Assembly (NCBI GenBank): GCA_960531495.1
Contig: OY482846.1
Location: forward strand, 11,732,783 to 11,796,782
DNA length: 64,000 nt
Direction: 5' to 3'
From: Zeus faber
Lineage: Eukaryota > Chordata > Actinopteri > Zeiformes > Zeidae
Under the pieces are notes generated by a model that did not search any database, had not been told where the DNA came from, and worked only from the letters and a program-made list of their open reading frames with translations. The position numbers and the translations under genes were made by a program. Positions 37,115 to 50,558 of this stretch are shown piece after piece (positions within the stretch are counted from its first letter, which is position 1; each line of letters starts with the position of its first letter).

Positions 37115-37290
37115 TTTTTTAGACAAGGCAAGTGTATTATCTTTTATAGCACATTTCATTCATAAAGGCAATTCAAAGTACTTTGAATGAAGGCATGCTT
37201 AATATAAAAGCAAAGAAGGATAAATGCATAGAGATACAGGGAAGGAGTCAAGACATTGAAGTGCAATTTAAAACAGGCACACAGACTATA
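37115..37290 (-). mobile_element. 3' tail fragment of an L2-type LINE
   Basis: Plus strand reads 'tatagcacatttcattcataaaggcaattcaaagtactttgaatg', the reverse complement of the L2 end phrase, followed by 'aagcaaagaaggataaatgcatagagat', which also occurs at 15605-15632. Directly abuts the minisatellite. Confidence 0.7.
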
Positions 37291-37299
37291 AAATAAATC

Positions 37300-38532
37300 A
37301 AATAAGTGTTTTTATATAGAGTTCAAAAAAATGACTAGTGCAGGTTTGTTTTAAGAAAGATCCCATAGCAATACCACGCAGGCCCTTTATTCATTTAACT
37401 AAATTTAAGTTTCGCTTCTGACCTGCTTCAAACCAATGCTACCTACAGCTTGTCATCTTTGATATCAAATCATCAAATAAATATAATTATAAAACCATAC
37501 CTTTAGGCCGTTAATGTCATTACCTAATGTTTATTATAGGGAGTGATTTATAACGTATATCTCAAAGGAAGCAGCCTTTCGCTGAGCAACAAAACACAAC
37601 ATTTTAAATCAAAAAAGAAAATAAAAAAGGCAACAAATAATCATTAAAACAACGTTCGAAAGGGGCCGAACGCGCGCTGCCTTCTCGTCCGTCGTTTACG
37701 TGAGTGACGCATTGCCATGGCAGCGCGTACCGCTGCAGGTAAGCCTCAGAGCGGCGACTTTTCCATTTTGTGCGCCGGGGTGGAACACAGCGGTTCAGTT
37801 CCGCGCAAAGCGTACTTGGATGACGTTCCGCGGTTTGAAAAAAATATGTAAACAAAGCAAATACGTATTTGTGAATTGTTAAATTGTATGCGTGGTGCTC
37901 CCTAAACGTGCATGTTTGCGTATCATTTACAATGGCACGGTCCAGTGGGCGTGGCCTAGACCTTATAAAAGCTGGCTCCGGACCTGAGGGGGAAGACACT
38001 GGGGGTCTGCCCAGCTGTGTACACCTGTCCCGTAGCCGTCCCTGTAGCCACATGGATATACACACGCGTTTTTTTGCTTTTTGTGTTTGTGCACATATTG
38101 TTTGGATGCGTTTCACTGATTTACATTTTTCTCCCCCCCGTGTTGGTGGTCAACCATAATATCTGCATCTACCTCCTACTGCCATCATTTCTCTTAAAGG
38201 TATTTCTTCCCCCCACGGTGATCCCAGTTGTTGCGACATGCTCCCACTGTTTGTTTCACTGGTGCATTTCCACTTTTCAGTGAAGGACAGGTAAGAGGGG
38301 TGCAATCCTAACCGTTCCTGACAGCGCAAGCTGCTCCGTGCAATGGGGAATAGGCCGGATCAACAGGATACTTTTTAAGAGATTGGATTTAATTTAGGTC
38401 AATGAAAGAAAACATAATTATCTTTTTGCACCTAGAGTGGATCAGGAGCCACTTTATAGGTGGTGCTAATTAATAATACATTATTTGGAGGTGCTAATAC
38501 ATTTAACATATATATCCTTTCGCACAATTTAG
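37300..38532. other. Intergenic region upstream of fam228
   Basis: No exon identified. 37665-37740 is CpG-rich. 37920-38010 contains AATGGCACGGTCCAGTGGGCGTGGCC and TTATAAAAGC, a GC-box plus TATA-like pair that could be a promoter for fam228 or part of a repeat. Not decided. Confidence 0.35.
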
Positions 38533-38534
38533 GC

Positions 38535-41500
38535 ATGTCACTGAAGAACAGCACCACGGATGGTGTGATCACATTCCACACGGCCTGTCCTCTCCGCCTC
38601 TTGAAGTTGAAGGTAAATAAGACATTTGAACTGACATCAGTAATCTATTAAATCGACGTCACGCAGAGAGCGAGGTTGACCAATAGTCCCCCATGGGTAT
38701 TATTCATCTTTGTTTACAAGACCGTGATCGTGATCTCATGTATTTCAGTCAGTCCAAATTCATTCAGAACGGGTGACAATAAGTTTTAACCCTTAAAATG
38801 TTCTCTCATTTACACCCCCCCCCCCACACACACACACACACTGACATGGTTGATGATACCGACACACACTTCTCAGCTCTACACATTGACAGGGTGAAAC
38901 TATCAACTCTTGCAATTAATTATTTATCAGCAGACGTTTAAATGCACTCTGCCAGGGCTCTCAGAGCGGGGGACGGAGGGGGGGGGGATTACAAAGGCCT
39001 TGCTGCGGGCATGGCTACCCACCTTCTCCTCTCCCTGTAGGGTGTCATATCTAATGATGCAACTGCAAAACCTCGGGGACGCATGGAAAGGCTTCACGTT
39101 ACACCGATTCACAATATCCACCTCATCTGCATCGCTCTATTGAACACCACAGAAAGACGTCATCGTGTGACAAGAAATAATAGGTTTACCTCCAATAGAA
39201 GAAGACAACCGACCCATTCAAATAGGTGTAGCCTCACATTATTTTCATAACAGAGAACGGAGCGTTTAAGTATAGAGCTGCCATTTTCGTGTGGCGGCTG
39301 AAGTCTCCACGTAAGAGAGACGGCAGCACGTCGGTGTAAACGTCCTACGCTGTGCGTGTGAAACGGTGAGATGCCGCTCAGGTTTCAAGGTATTGAGACG
39401 ATCGCTCGCTCTCTGTGCTGGCCTCGACTCCCCTCTACACTTCGAGTTTGATGCCGCTTTCTGGCTGTAAACTCCCTGCGATGCTACAATCCCTGGAACG
39501 CTGGGTTAATATTTCCTCTATTTAAAAGAAATCATCGGTCGTATCCATCTAAAAATGCTGCGAAGATGCAGTGTTTTCAAACTGCGATCACAGGTTAACT
39601 GTACTAATATTTAAATTGGTAATCCACAAGATTATCTTGACAACAAAAAACAATCCCATAGTTTGTTTTGCTGGCATTTCATAAGAGACAACCATCCAAT
39701 GTATTTGGGTTCTGATCCTCTTATACGTTGTTTCCATTGTTGGTGGCGTGGTCCGCCACTCCAGGCAAGAATGCAGCGATCAAGAGCAGACGCGAATGGC
39801 AACCGCAGTCAATTTCATAAAGCAGTGTGTAACTAGTTGTGGTCAGCAAACTGTCCATTATGTCTGAAGCACAGCCATTCAAAATGCTGGAATCGGAATG
39901 GAATCCACTTCAAAGAAACTTCTCACTATATTTAATTCTTTTTACTTTGGTCACTGAGAAAGACGCCTTTCATGGATCACGTTAGAGCGCGACCATGAAC
40001 CGTCTCACTTTATTTTTCAGGAACCCAACGACGTCTTGAAAGGCGGTTTGTCCCGAGAGTCGGGGAGCGGGAAGCCCAGGGGACGCGTGAGGTCGAGGGC
40101 CAGCGGCGGGAGGCTCCGAGCCGGGAGGAGGGACCAACTCTGGGTGTCCGGGCTTCCTCGCGACCCCCGCCTAGACTGGCTCCTTCATGTCAGCCTGAGA
40201 CAACGACAGGTACTGCAAGTTCACCTAAATTGCACAAGCAACCGTCAGGTCAGGTCGGGTCATCCCTCGTGCCGTCGGGGCACGTTGATGACATCACCAC
40301 CCATCTCCAAACGTCCCGATCTGCCGCCAGTCTCACCCACTCCCCTACCGCTTTGCCCGTCCATCTCTTTATGTCCTTCACCCATTCTCCCCTCAGCCTT
40401 CCTGCACCGTGCATCATGGTAGACATGCACATGCACATATACACACTCAAAAACATTGCATTTATTGTACTGTGGGTACCATTTAGATTGAATTTGAGGC
40501 TGAATATCAAGAGGCCACAGTAGTTATCCAACCCATCCTGGACACAGAGAACACCTTCATCAAGGCGAGTGGCGCAATCATTTGTAGTCTAAATTGGACC
40601 AGTTACGCATCTTTTTTTTTGGTCCGGTTTCCACGCTCCACATCTAATATGGATGTTGTGCAATGCATTCTGGGTGTCCACGTTTAGCAGCTGGACGCCT
40701 TTCTGTGCCGCTGGGACCTCATGCAACTCCAGAAGAAGGAAATGCTGCACAAGCGCTGGATGGAGCAGGTGTGGATGCCCATACAGAAGGCGGTGGAGAA
40801 TCACATCTCCAGCCGCTGGTACGACGAAGCAGAGATCCTGGCATACCTGCACACGGGCTACATCCATCACTGCAACACCAAGGTATCGTACCATTCACGT
40901 CCATGGACGCCATGTTTTACCAAGCCTTCTCTAATCTTGTTTTCTCCAATCTCAAACCTGCCCTCCTCTTTGTTTCTAGGGCTTTGTGTTTCTCGACACC
41001 TATGATTCATGGGAATACGATCCATTTCTTCTCACCGAAATCAAACTACATTGCAACAAGGTCAGAACAGAGCCCAAATGACAAATGTTGAGTACAAGGT
41101 GAAAAATATCTTTGGATGTACTTCATTTTTATCAAGCCAGTGGTATTTAAACGTTTATTTTTGCAGAGCCCCCCTCCACAGAATTTCAAGGACTTAAGAC
41201 CCCCCCCACCCCCTCTGAAAAAGTGCAAATAAAAAAATGTGTCACTTGCAATTTACGTAGTTTATAGTAAGTTTATTTACACAGGCTATCGGGGGCAGAA
41301 AGGTGCACAAATAATAATAAAATAAATTATATGGGAAACAAATAATGAAAATAAATGAAAATATGAACAAATTGCATCATTTTAAATAAACTATTATCCT
41401 ACTAGATCTAGAAATTACATTTTTTTTCCATGACATTTAATGAGTCAAGTCAAATTAGTGCTTGATTTTTTTTCCATCTTTAATTTTCTTGCCCCCCCCC

Positions 41501-42115
41501 TTGCAATTCCTCCACACCCCACTAGGGGACGCACCCCACAGTTTGAATACCAGTGTCAGACATGGGTCAACTTGTCTCCCTCTGTAGATCAAAACGGCGG
41601 CCTTACAAGACCCGCTGTTGAAACACTCACGTGAGAGAATAAAGGAAAAGAGATCAGCCCTGTCTTGTCAAACAGGTATCCAAGATGTTTAACATGAAGA
41701 ATTTATTTTGGCCGATTAAAGCAGTGTGTCTGATGGAGATAAATCCCTTGATTTTAGGATGCAGATTTACAAAGCAGCAAGTGGCGGAGCTGCTTCAGAA
41801 GGATCTACCTCACCAAGCACCTTTCGTTCCACCCTCCAAAACTGTCTCCACCTTCAGGCATCCCCGGGCTGACACTCATCCACAGTCGAGGTACAGATAC
41901 ATAGTTTTGAGATACAAAGCCCTTTATGATCTAATACAGATGACGAGAACAACAATGGTTTGGCAAACAGATATTTGCTGAATTGGAAAAAAGCCCCAAC
42001 GATAAACATGTATGTGTTCCCATCCAGGCTGGATCCTGTACCGTTCCACATCACAGAAACATCCACCCTCAATAACATCTGTCACCGGGCCAGCTGCTGG
42101 TTCTCAACACGATGA
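38535..42115 (+). CDS. fam228: FAM228 family protein
   Basis: Function unknown. Exons: 38535-38612, 40021-40209, 40487-40564, 40691-40882, 40980-41060, 41588-41675, 41758-41890, 42028-42115; phases agree; 308 aa. Core family signature is in exons 3-5: ILDTENTFIK, QLQKKEMLHKRWMEQVWMP, then YIHHCNTKGFVFLDTYDS and YDPFLL. Human FAM228 has KKWL..V..P and YDP.EYDPF. Exons 6-8 carry LQDPLLKHSRERIKEKRSA and a C-terminal tail. Exon 2 is Arg/Gly-rich and low complexity, retained because both splice sites and phase fit. The intron after exon 3 uses a GC donor (AAG|GCGAGT at 40564/40565). Start at MSLKNSTTDG is the first ATG in the exon; an upstream exon is possible. Which human paralogue (FAM228A or B) it equals is undecided. 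Neighbour of itsn2, as in other vertebrates. Confidence 0.88.
39250..39990 (-). repeat. Unclassified interspersed repeat, copy 2, in fam228 intron 1
   Basis: The reverse strand of 39590-39780 matches 3600-3770 (GGATTACCA.TTTAAAT; GGAGTGGCGGACC.C.CCACCAACAAT). 39260-39560 is probably part of the same element by composition. Ends not fixed. Confidence 0.5.
41138..41555. mobile_element. hAT-type non-autonomous element in fam228 intron 5
   Basis: Left end CAGTGGTATTTAAACG and right end GTTTGAATACCAGTG are inverted matches. Inner sequence carries 'gcagagcccccc' and 'ccccactaggggacgcaccccac', typical of this short hAT family. 418 bp. Target duplications not clear. Confidence 0.65.
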
Positions 42116-43107
42116 TATTGGATCAGTTAGTTAAAAAAAAAATTAAAAGATGCATTCAAAAAAAAAAACATTCAATACCTCATTACCTTGGAAGACCTTT
42201 AAAAAATATATATATATATATTTATTTTTATTTTTTCCATGTATTTATTATTGGTGAATGGTTGTTTTGGATTTTGTTAAAATGATGTTTGAACTGACAC
42301 TCATGTTGATTTCTGAGCCATGTTAGGAAATATACAACAACTTGAGGTGTATATTTATATTGGTATATATATTGGAGTTATATATTGTATATATTATATG
42401 TTTGCATGATATACTATTAATATATTTGATCATGATATGGGAATATACGCTAAATGTGTATTTGGAGAGTAAACATGCACAAAACTGCCAAGAGATATTC
42501 AACTGAACTTTATTAAGGCATTTGGGATTTGAATGGGTTCCCAAAAGGAGACCCTGTACAGTAGGTCGACCTACAGGTTCAACTGGGACATTTAATTCAC
42601 CGGTAATGTGCAAAAAGTTGTATTGACCAACACATCAAGATATTTAAAAGACAGCACCGAAGAGATATTTGTAAAATAAAAAATACACTTCGAGAAAGGT
42701 TTTGAAGCAATTTAGAGGAACAGTTACATCTTGAGGCACATTTGTCTGAATGTGTTCCTGGAGTTCCTTTCGCTGATATTGATGCAGATGAGGTTATTTA
42801 TCAGCGGATGTCAAGATATTTTTATATTCTAAAACCAAATAATCACAAGCAAACTTCCAAAAATGCAACATTTGGCAAAAATCAACACATCTGTGGACAG
42901 TCATCTTTTTATTTATGTATGAGCTCTGTCTACTTCGAACCAACTTTAAGATCACACCCTACACCATATTAAAAAATGAAAGAAATTATTTTCTTAATGA
43001 CCTTTCTTGGATTTGTCACACCATAAGCTCTTCTCTTCCAGGAAATATATCATGGCACTACTTTCGCGAGGGGAAAAAGAGCCACGTTTGGCTCAGCTTT
43101 TAGCCTT
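42116..43107. other. Convergent 3' ends of fam228 and itsn2
   Basis: AT-rich, no coding. ATTAAA near 42139 could end fam228. On the minus strand AATAAA (plus-strand TTTATT at 42908-42913) is about 195 bases after the itsn2 stop, with another near 42508. Confidence 0.5.
42908..42913 (-). promoter_or_regulatory. itsn2: Candidate poly(A) signal of itsn2
   Basis: AATAAA on the minus strand, about 195 bases after the TGA at 43110-43108. Confidence 0.5.
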
Positions 43108-46100
43108 TCATTTGGGCTGCTCGTAGAGCTGCAGGTCCAGCTTGACCCACACTTCTCCGGTCGGGACCTCGTGCAGCAGGAGGCGACGGTTGGCGGCGCG
43201 TTTGCTCTCCATCTCCTTCTTGATGGTCGCCACAGGAACCTCGGTGCGACCCAGGAAATCTGAAGAGAGGTTTGATTCAGTCTGAGCATGTGTGCCTGTG
43301 TTCAATTCTTAATAATTCTATCAAGTGACCGACCGTCCGGGGAGAACTGGTCCTTCTCGAACACGGTGAGGCACAGCACGTCCTGGTACAGGTCCTGGAT
43401 GAAGAACTGGCAGTTGAAGTTCCATTTGGGGTTGAGCGTGTCGCTGATCGGCCGCGAGGTGTAGCACTGAGCGCCCATGGTCAGCTCACAGTACGGGTTA
43501 CTCTTACCTGGATGGGGAAAAACCGAATTCCCAAGGTAAAAAACACAACGCATCTGTGGATTTTTTACCTGATTTCTACTTTTAGGAAACATGCCTCAAA
43601 ACAGCCCAAGGATTTGCACCCACAATAATAGCAGTAAATAGGTTAAATTATGTTTCTGGTTTTTGTTTTTGGAAGGTGAATAGTTTGCTATGTTTTCGTG
43701 GACTATTTTCTTAGAGGAAGCTTTGCCTCCGGCATACTGGTTAAGTTACTAGTAAAATCAATATTCCGTCTCAATTTTATTAAATTTTTTTCATAAATAG
43801 CTGTGCAATAAGTGGAATAATGTACAGCCAGCCGATCATTATCGCAAAGGACCCCCTTCAGAATGATACAAGACCTGACCAACCCTGTTCAGACGTCAAA
43901 ATAATGAATAAAATTAGACTTCCGCCGAGTGCAACGTGAGAAAAACTCCACTCCAATTCTCTGAGTTGGGTTTACGTTTTCCCTCAAATGCAAAGTATTT
44001 CCAAACAGCACTCCTCCTGTTTGCTTTGTCACCCAAAATTGGTCGCAGACGCTCTGAACTTGCCATCTTCAAAGAGCTAACACTAAAACAAACCGCGAAT
44101 GAGACAAGTGACGAGAACACTGCATTGTGAGTGAGTGAGAGGAGGCGGGGCTATGTGGGCGCTGCGTCAACTCCCTGTCGCAGAGAAAAGAGCGAGGCGG
44201 CGCAGCTGTGCTTTCAATGCTTATTGTATTTAAAAGTATATAGTTATGTTAAAAATGATATATTGCTCTCTGTTTTTCCCAGGAAGGGGGGATACGGACA
44301 CCCCGTCTCCTGTAATTTTCGCCCCTGCACTAGTGGCTCCGTTATAAAGAAACATTATTGCTTATTACTAATGCAATACAAGTTTGATTTAGTGCCGTGA
44401 CACCGTTCCAACAGTTTGCTAATGAAGGCTACTTTTTTAAACATACCGGTTTAGGCCCAACTCTACCTGTCTGGATATTATTTTGCGATAATGACCGCCT
44501 GGCTACACATTATTCCTTACTCTGGAAAGGGGTCTAACAACTGCTCAGTGGATTCAGATTGTAGGGTATGATGGGTCTCCGGGGAGAAAGCCAGGGTCTG
44601 CGCCCCAGTATAGGGCCTCACCGTTGGGCTTGCAGGCCTTGAGCTCCTGGGCTTCGATGACGGTCACCAGCAGACGACCGATACCGCTGCTTTTCAGAGA
44701 ACGTGCTGTGGACAAACCGAGCATGAAGGTTTGAAATGGACTTTCAAGCAAACACCGACACAGGTTAAATTGAGAGACAACCTGGCTTACCTTGGTAGGC
44801 CTTCTCTCTCTTCTTCTTCTCCGTCTCAATGAAGTGTTCAGAAGCCGCTTTGATCCTCTGGACCCACGTCGTCCTACACACGAAGAAGACGTCACAGCAC
44901 CATACACAGCGTATTGATTACATTCATTAAACGCACAGAGTATAATAAATACACACCTTTCTGTCAAGGTGTCGGTCTTGAGCGTGTACATGCGGTCAAT
45001 GTGGGAGATGTGGAAGAGCGGCTCGTCGCTGGACGGGTCGGGAGGCATCTTCACCAGGACCTCGTTCAGAAACACGGGCTGGAGATGGAGGAGGGACGCA
45101 AGGATGAGGGGGTGAAGAGTTAGACCCAAGAGGAAGGAAAAGAAACACAACAATTACATAAAGTGATAAAGGCTTATTGTTTCGGGGTATGGCCGGATGG
45201 TTGTTGCAAGTACTTGGTTTGGGTATGCAATTATAAATATAATTATAATTAATTAGGTATCAATGATCAAATGATATCACTACAGTATTACCCTTCCTCA
45301 CTCACCGTCTTATACATCTTGAGCTGTGTGTTGGTCTTAGGGCTGAACAGCTTGTCCGGCGCTGAGGAGGAGGAGAAGGGCTTGGCGCTGTGCGTGAGGA
45401 GGAGGAAGTCGTTGAAGAGGAAGGCCCACAGCTCCCGGCTGCTCTTGGTCTTGTGCAGCAGGCCGCTGTGCAGCAGCTTGCGAGGTCCAAGGCAGTTGGT
45501 CAGGGAGTTGAAAACCAGGTGCTGCGAGCGTGAAAGGAGGAGGAGAGGAAGGATGGGAAAAATATGAGGGTAAGAAAAATTGAATTTTGAAAGCAAATTC
45601 AGTCAGACAGAAAACTGAAAATTTGTTGTGTGAATGTGTAAAAAGAGTAGGCATTAAATCCATGGTTCGGGTAACTACTTTTTATGGCAAATCCAAGCTC
45701 TGGCTGAGGACCCCACCCTACACTTTATCTGCCTATAATATAGTCATGTGCCACATGTAACTTAAACCTCACTGACAAATAATGCAAATTTCAAGTTTTT
45801 ACATCATTGGTGAGATTAAGTATCCAGTATATATAATAACCTTTATAATAAAGAACTAAATAGAATAAATAGAAATAAATAGAAAAAATATAAAGAATAA
45901 AATATAGAAAAGCAAATATAACACATATAAAATATTATTATTATATAAAGTATATTAAAAACCGTCCCAAAAACAAATCAATATATACAAAAGTGTAGAT
46001 ATAGAAAAGAAAAAAATATTTTTTTCTGTGGACCACCTGAAATTCCTTTGAGGACCCCTAGGAGGGCCACAGACCCGAGTTTGAGAAGCCCTGCATTATT

Positions 46101-48526
46101 AATCGTACCCTTTGAATGTGTATGTATGTGTATGTATGTGTGTGTGTGTGTGTGTGTACTTCTATGAGCCCCTCGCACTGCACGTGCATCTGGATCCACT
46201 CCAGCCGGTCAGAGTTCTCCTTCTCGCGGACGCCCTCATTGACCTGCGAGCAGAGCTCCTCGGCCCGGTCCAGGGCCTCCCTGAGGGGCCTGCGGTCTGC
46301 GTGGCCCTCCGGGGTGTGCTCCAGGATCTGACCATCAGGGAGCATCACATCAGAAACATGAAAGGAGCGGTAGCTCAAAAACGGTTCCTAGATGTAACAG
46401 CAGAACTGAAGTTCTCAGAGCTTGTAAGGGAACTGGACTCTTGTCATCTAAACTGTTCATCACATCAAATGTTGATGCTTTCAATAACAATATGATTAAC
46501 CCTAACCCTAACCCCACTCAAGGTCAAAAAGAGGTAAAGTGGTAAACCATCACCATGGATAAATAGCTCTGTCCAGAAGCTCAAGGGGTCATGTAGAGCA
46601 GTAAAAGGAAATGGAGAAAATCGACTCGAGGGCCATCCTAGCATTCATAAAGAATCCTTATTTGTATATGACAATTCTGTACGCGCTGCAAGAAAAGAGA
46701 ATTTCTCAAAGATTATTACAGATAGTGGGAGTAACCCTAGAATACTGTTTTCCACCCTTGACCAACTGCTTGATCCTGACCCTGTTCCTGATATTTTAAG
46801 CCAAGCATCTGTCCCAAAATGTGAGGAGTTTGCTGCCTTCTTTAAAACCAATATGACAACTATCGGTGCGAGTATTACTTCCGCTGGTGGAAATTTCAAA
46901 AATCAACCCTATAAAAGGAAAGCATCGATGAGGAACTTTAAAACTATTTATGTTACAGAACTCTGTAGGATTGGAATAGAGAGTAAATCTTCCACCTGCT
47001 CTCTTGATCCTGTACCTACTATTATTTCTTTTTGATGTTTTCAACAGCGTCTCAAGCTCTGCTCTGAAAATCACTCATCACTTGAGACTGGGGATTTTCC
47101 TGATGCTTCTAAAATGGATGTTGTGAAACCATTGTTGAAGAAACCACACTTGGACACTGGTGTCCTAGGTAACTACAGGCCCAAATCAAAGTTTTTTTAA
47201 GTACGATACTTAAGAAAGTAGTCCGGAATTAAATCGAAAACTTTGTAAATGAAAAGAACATCTTGTAGAAATGGCAGTGAATTTTCAGAACCCATCACAG
47301 CACAGAAACAGCTCTCGCCAAAATAATCAATCAGCATTTGAGCGCAGCATTTGACACCATTGATCACAATATTCTCATAGATTGTCTGGAGAAGTGGGTT
47401 GGTCTGTCTGATTGTGTCCTGAACTGGCTCCGATCTTACACTACAGGGAGAAAGATTTGGAGATCATACATCAGAGAAACATGATATTTCTTCTGACAAG
47501 GGAGCTGCCATGGGCCCTTTTCTCACTTTACATTGCTTCCATTTGACGATATTATCAGAGAACATCATGTAAATTTAAGTTTTAACTCCCATATTCAGCG
47601 AGTGACCGAGAACAGCATTATTTCATCTTAGAAACATTGCCAAAGTACGGCCCTTCCTAGCCCAGAAAGATGCTGAAAAGCTAACTCATGTCTTCATTAC
47701 AAGTCGATTGGACTACTGCAATGCCCTTTTTGCTGGCCTTCCTAAAAAGTCTATTGAGAGATTTCAGCTTATTCAGAATTTGGCAGCTGGACGCAAACGC
47801 ACCACTCCAATTTTATTTAGAACTGCATTGGCTCATATTTACCTTTAGAATTTATTCTAAAATCGTGTTACTTGTATACAAAGCTCTACATTACAGAATC
47901 ACTGGTCTTCGACAGTACGCCGGTTAGAAGTACACCCAACTCAGAAGAGGATTGGAGGTGCAGCCTTTTTTGACTATTCTCTCAAACTATGGAGCAAGCT
48001 TCCAAAGAATATTAGAGAGGCAGACTCTGTAGATGCTTTCAAGCGGATGATTCAAACTTTTCTTTTCAGCTCAGTCTTCAATTAGTCCTTCAGTTTGTCT
48101 TCATAGTTAAATTAATAGTTAAATTAATTGTTTTAATTGGAATGTTTTAAAACGAGTGTAAAAAAAGAAGAAGAGCTTAAAAAAGTTCAGAGGTAAGATA
48201 TAGGTAAGCGATGGGATGTGGGGAAAAAAGAAAACAGGAAGAAATCCATGATGAAATGTTTCAAATAGTTCGCAATAATCTGTCGGCACCAGGGGAAGAA
48301 CGCATTGGTCAAGAGAAACGTGAACATAAGATGAAACATGATGATATGATGATGATATTCTTACCCTGTTTTTAATATATTTCATTATTTTCTTATTCTA
48401 CTTTGTAAATGCATTTTGCATTGCTTACTTTGCTTTAACTGTCACCATCCGATGGCCGTCTTTTAATGTAAAGAACTAAGTAACATGTCATGAATGAAAG
48501 ATGCTATTTAAATAAAGGTTATTATG

Positions 48527-48571
<45 letters not shown>

Positions 48572-49804
48572 GTAGTGGAAAGTTACAGAAAATCATTTGC
48601 GCAACACATTGTTTTGGTTATTGAAATAGTGGTCTGAGCGTAGCTTTCTCGCTCAATGCCACTCCAAAAGAGATAAGTTAGTCTGGTAGACAGAACTATT
48701 TAATCAGACAAATTGTTGAAATATTATGCTTAGAACTCACTCCACGACTAGACATTATAAAAGGGTATGTATCTCTGTATTTAGCCAATTTTTATCCTCT
48801 CCAGAGACAAAATCAGATCATAATAAAGTATCTTAAATTAAAGAACCTCTTCTCCAAGGTGAATTCTTCCACCACAAATTTGGTGTCACGAACAGGATTG
48901 GAAAAAGAGCAAAAAGGAGGACTTTTATGCGCCTCTAGGCACAGTGTCGTCGGGGCGGCAATCCTTCCCAAAGATCGGAAAAAATTGGCCACGGTAAGCG
49001 TTTTGCTTATTTCATTTCCATTTGGGGGAGGAATCTGCTGTTTTTTTCCCCTGACGATATGGGTAAGACCAGAATGAATTTGGCTCTCCAAACAAAGAAC
49101 TAATGCAGTGGAGGTGCTAGCAAAATAAAATGTATTAAAAAAAAAAAAAGAGAAAGCGACAAAGAAAAAAACATTTTTGAAACTAAAATAGCAGAGGTGA
49201 AAAGGGGAAAAACAGCCGCTCTAAAAACATTTTTACAGGTCTGTACGGATACCAAACAGATTTAGGACGTAAGAAGTTTTGCTGTGGATACTGCTGTAAA
49301 CAGATCGAGGGTCTGTAGTCTGCCAGAAAGAGTTAAGGCTTGTGGTTATTGTATTGTCTGCGCACCACTAGAAAGGTTAAAAGGTTAACCTCAGGCCTCT
49401 TTGAGCCTGGAAATAAATAGGTAATATCGAGGCTGGTTATTGAACTTACAGGTTGTTTGTCCTGGAAACCTGGTCTGGTTGTACCACTATAGCTAGAGAG
49501 CTATCATATCCTTGGGTGAAGAGGTAGATAAACATCCATGAAGGAAAAGAACATATAATATGTATACAATATTATAGATACATAATGATATGTACATTAT
49601 TGTTTCGCTTTTTTGCTTAGCTTTTACAAGTGTGTGAAAAAGAGAGATTGAGAGCACGAGAGAGAAAGTGGTAGAATGTGAGAAAGAAAGATTGAGAGAA
49701 ACAAAAAAGGGAAAGAGATAGAAAGAGAGGTTGCAAGAAAAGAGGGCGAGTGAAAGAGAAAGTTAGAGGGCAAGAGAAGGAAAGAAAGCGAAAGAGGGGA
49801 AAGA

Positions 49805-49849
<45 letters not shown>

Positions 49850-50508
49850 GAGTTGTGCTTACATTCTTGATGAGCAGGGGGTAGCGTGTGATCCTCTGCA
49901 TGGGCTTCAGCAGGAAGCTGGACAGTGGCATTCCCTTACAGCGGTAGTTAGTGGCTATCTTCTGCTCAGAAGCAGGAAGAGAGTGAATTATAACCCATTT
50001 TTTAGAGTGTTAGACATTTATTTAGCACGTTTCTTCCCAAGGGCCTTTAATCCCCTCCAAAAGGACCACAGTCCCCAGGATTCAGCACCTTGAGGAAGTC
50101 TTTGAATTCAGGCTGGCCATGGGTCTTTCTCTGAAGCAGGGCGGCGGCGTTGAGCTGGCAGGAGCAGAAGCGGATGTAGGGCTGCATGTGGGCCAGCTCC
50201 GAGGCCAGCAGGTCCCCCACCACCTGCACCGGCATGTTCTCCCCACCCGTCTTTTTACGCACCCGCAGGGCCCTGCGGTGAGTGAGGGATGAATTTGGAA
50301 GCATAGACATTAATCCATGAAACCATAGAAACACAGTACGAAGAACTGTTATGTGATTTACCTTGCGTTTGGTCTGTACACATCCTGAAGTATTAGTATG
50401 TTACCAAACAGATGATACATTTTTGTTCATTGACTGCTCATTGTTTCTAAAACCATAGATAAAGGGTGTCAAAATTCAGTCAAATACCCCATGGGTTGAG
50501 TTCAGATT

Positions 50509-50558
<50 letters not shown>

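Noticed and set aside
46496-46515. Telomere-like CCCTAA repeats
   Set aside because: Only about three units; too short to call an interstitial telomere.
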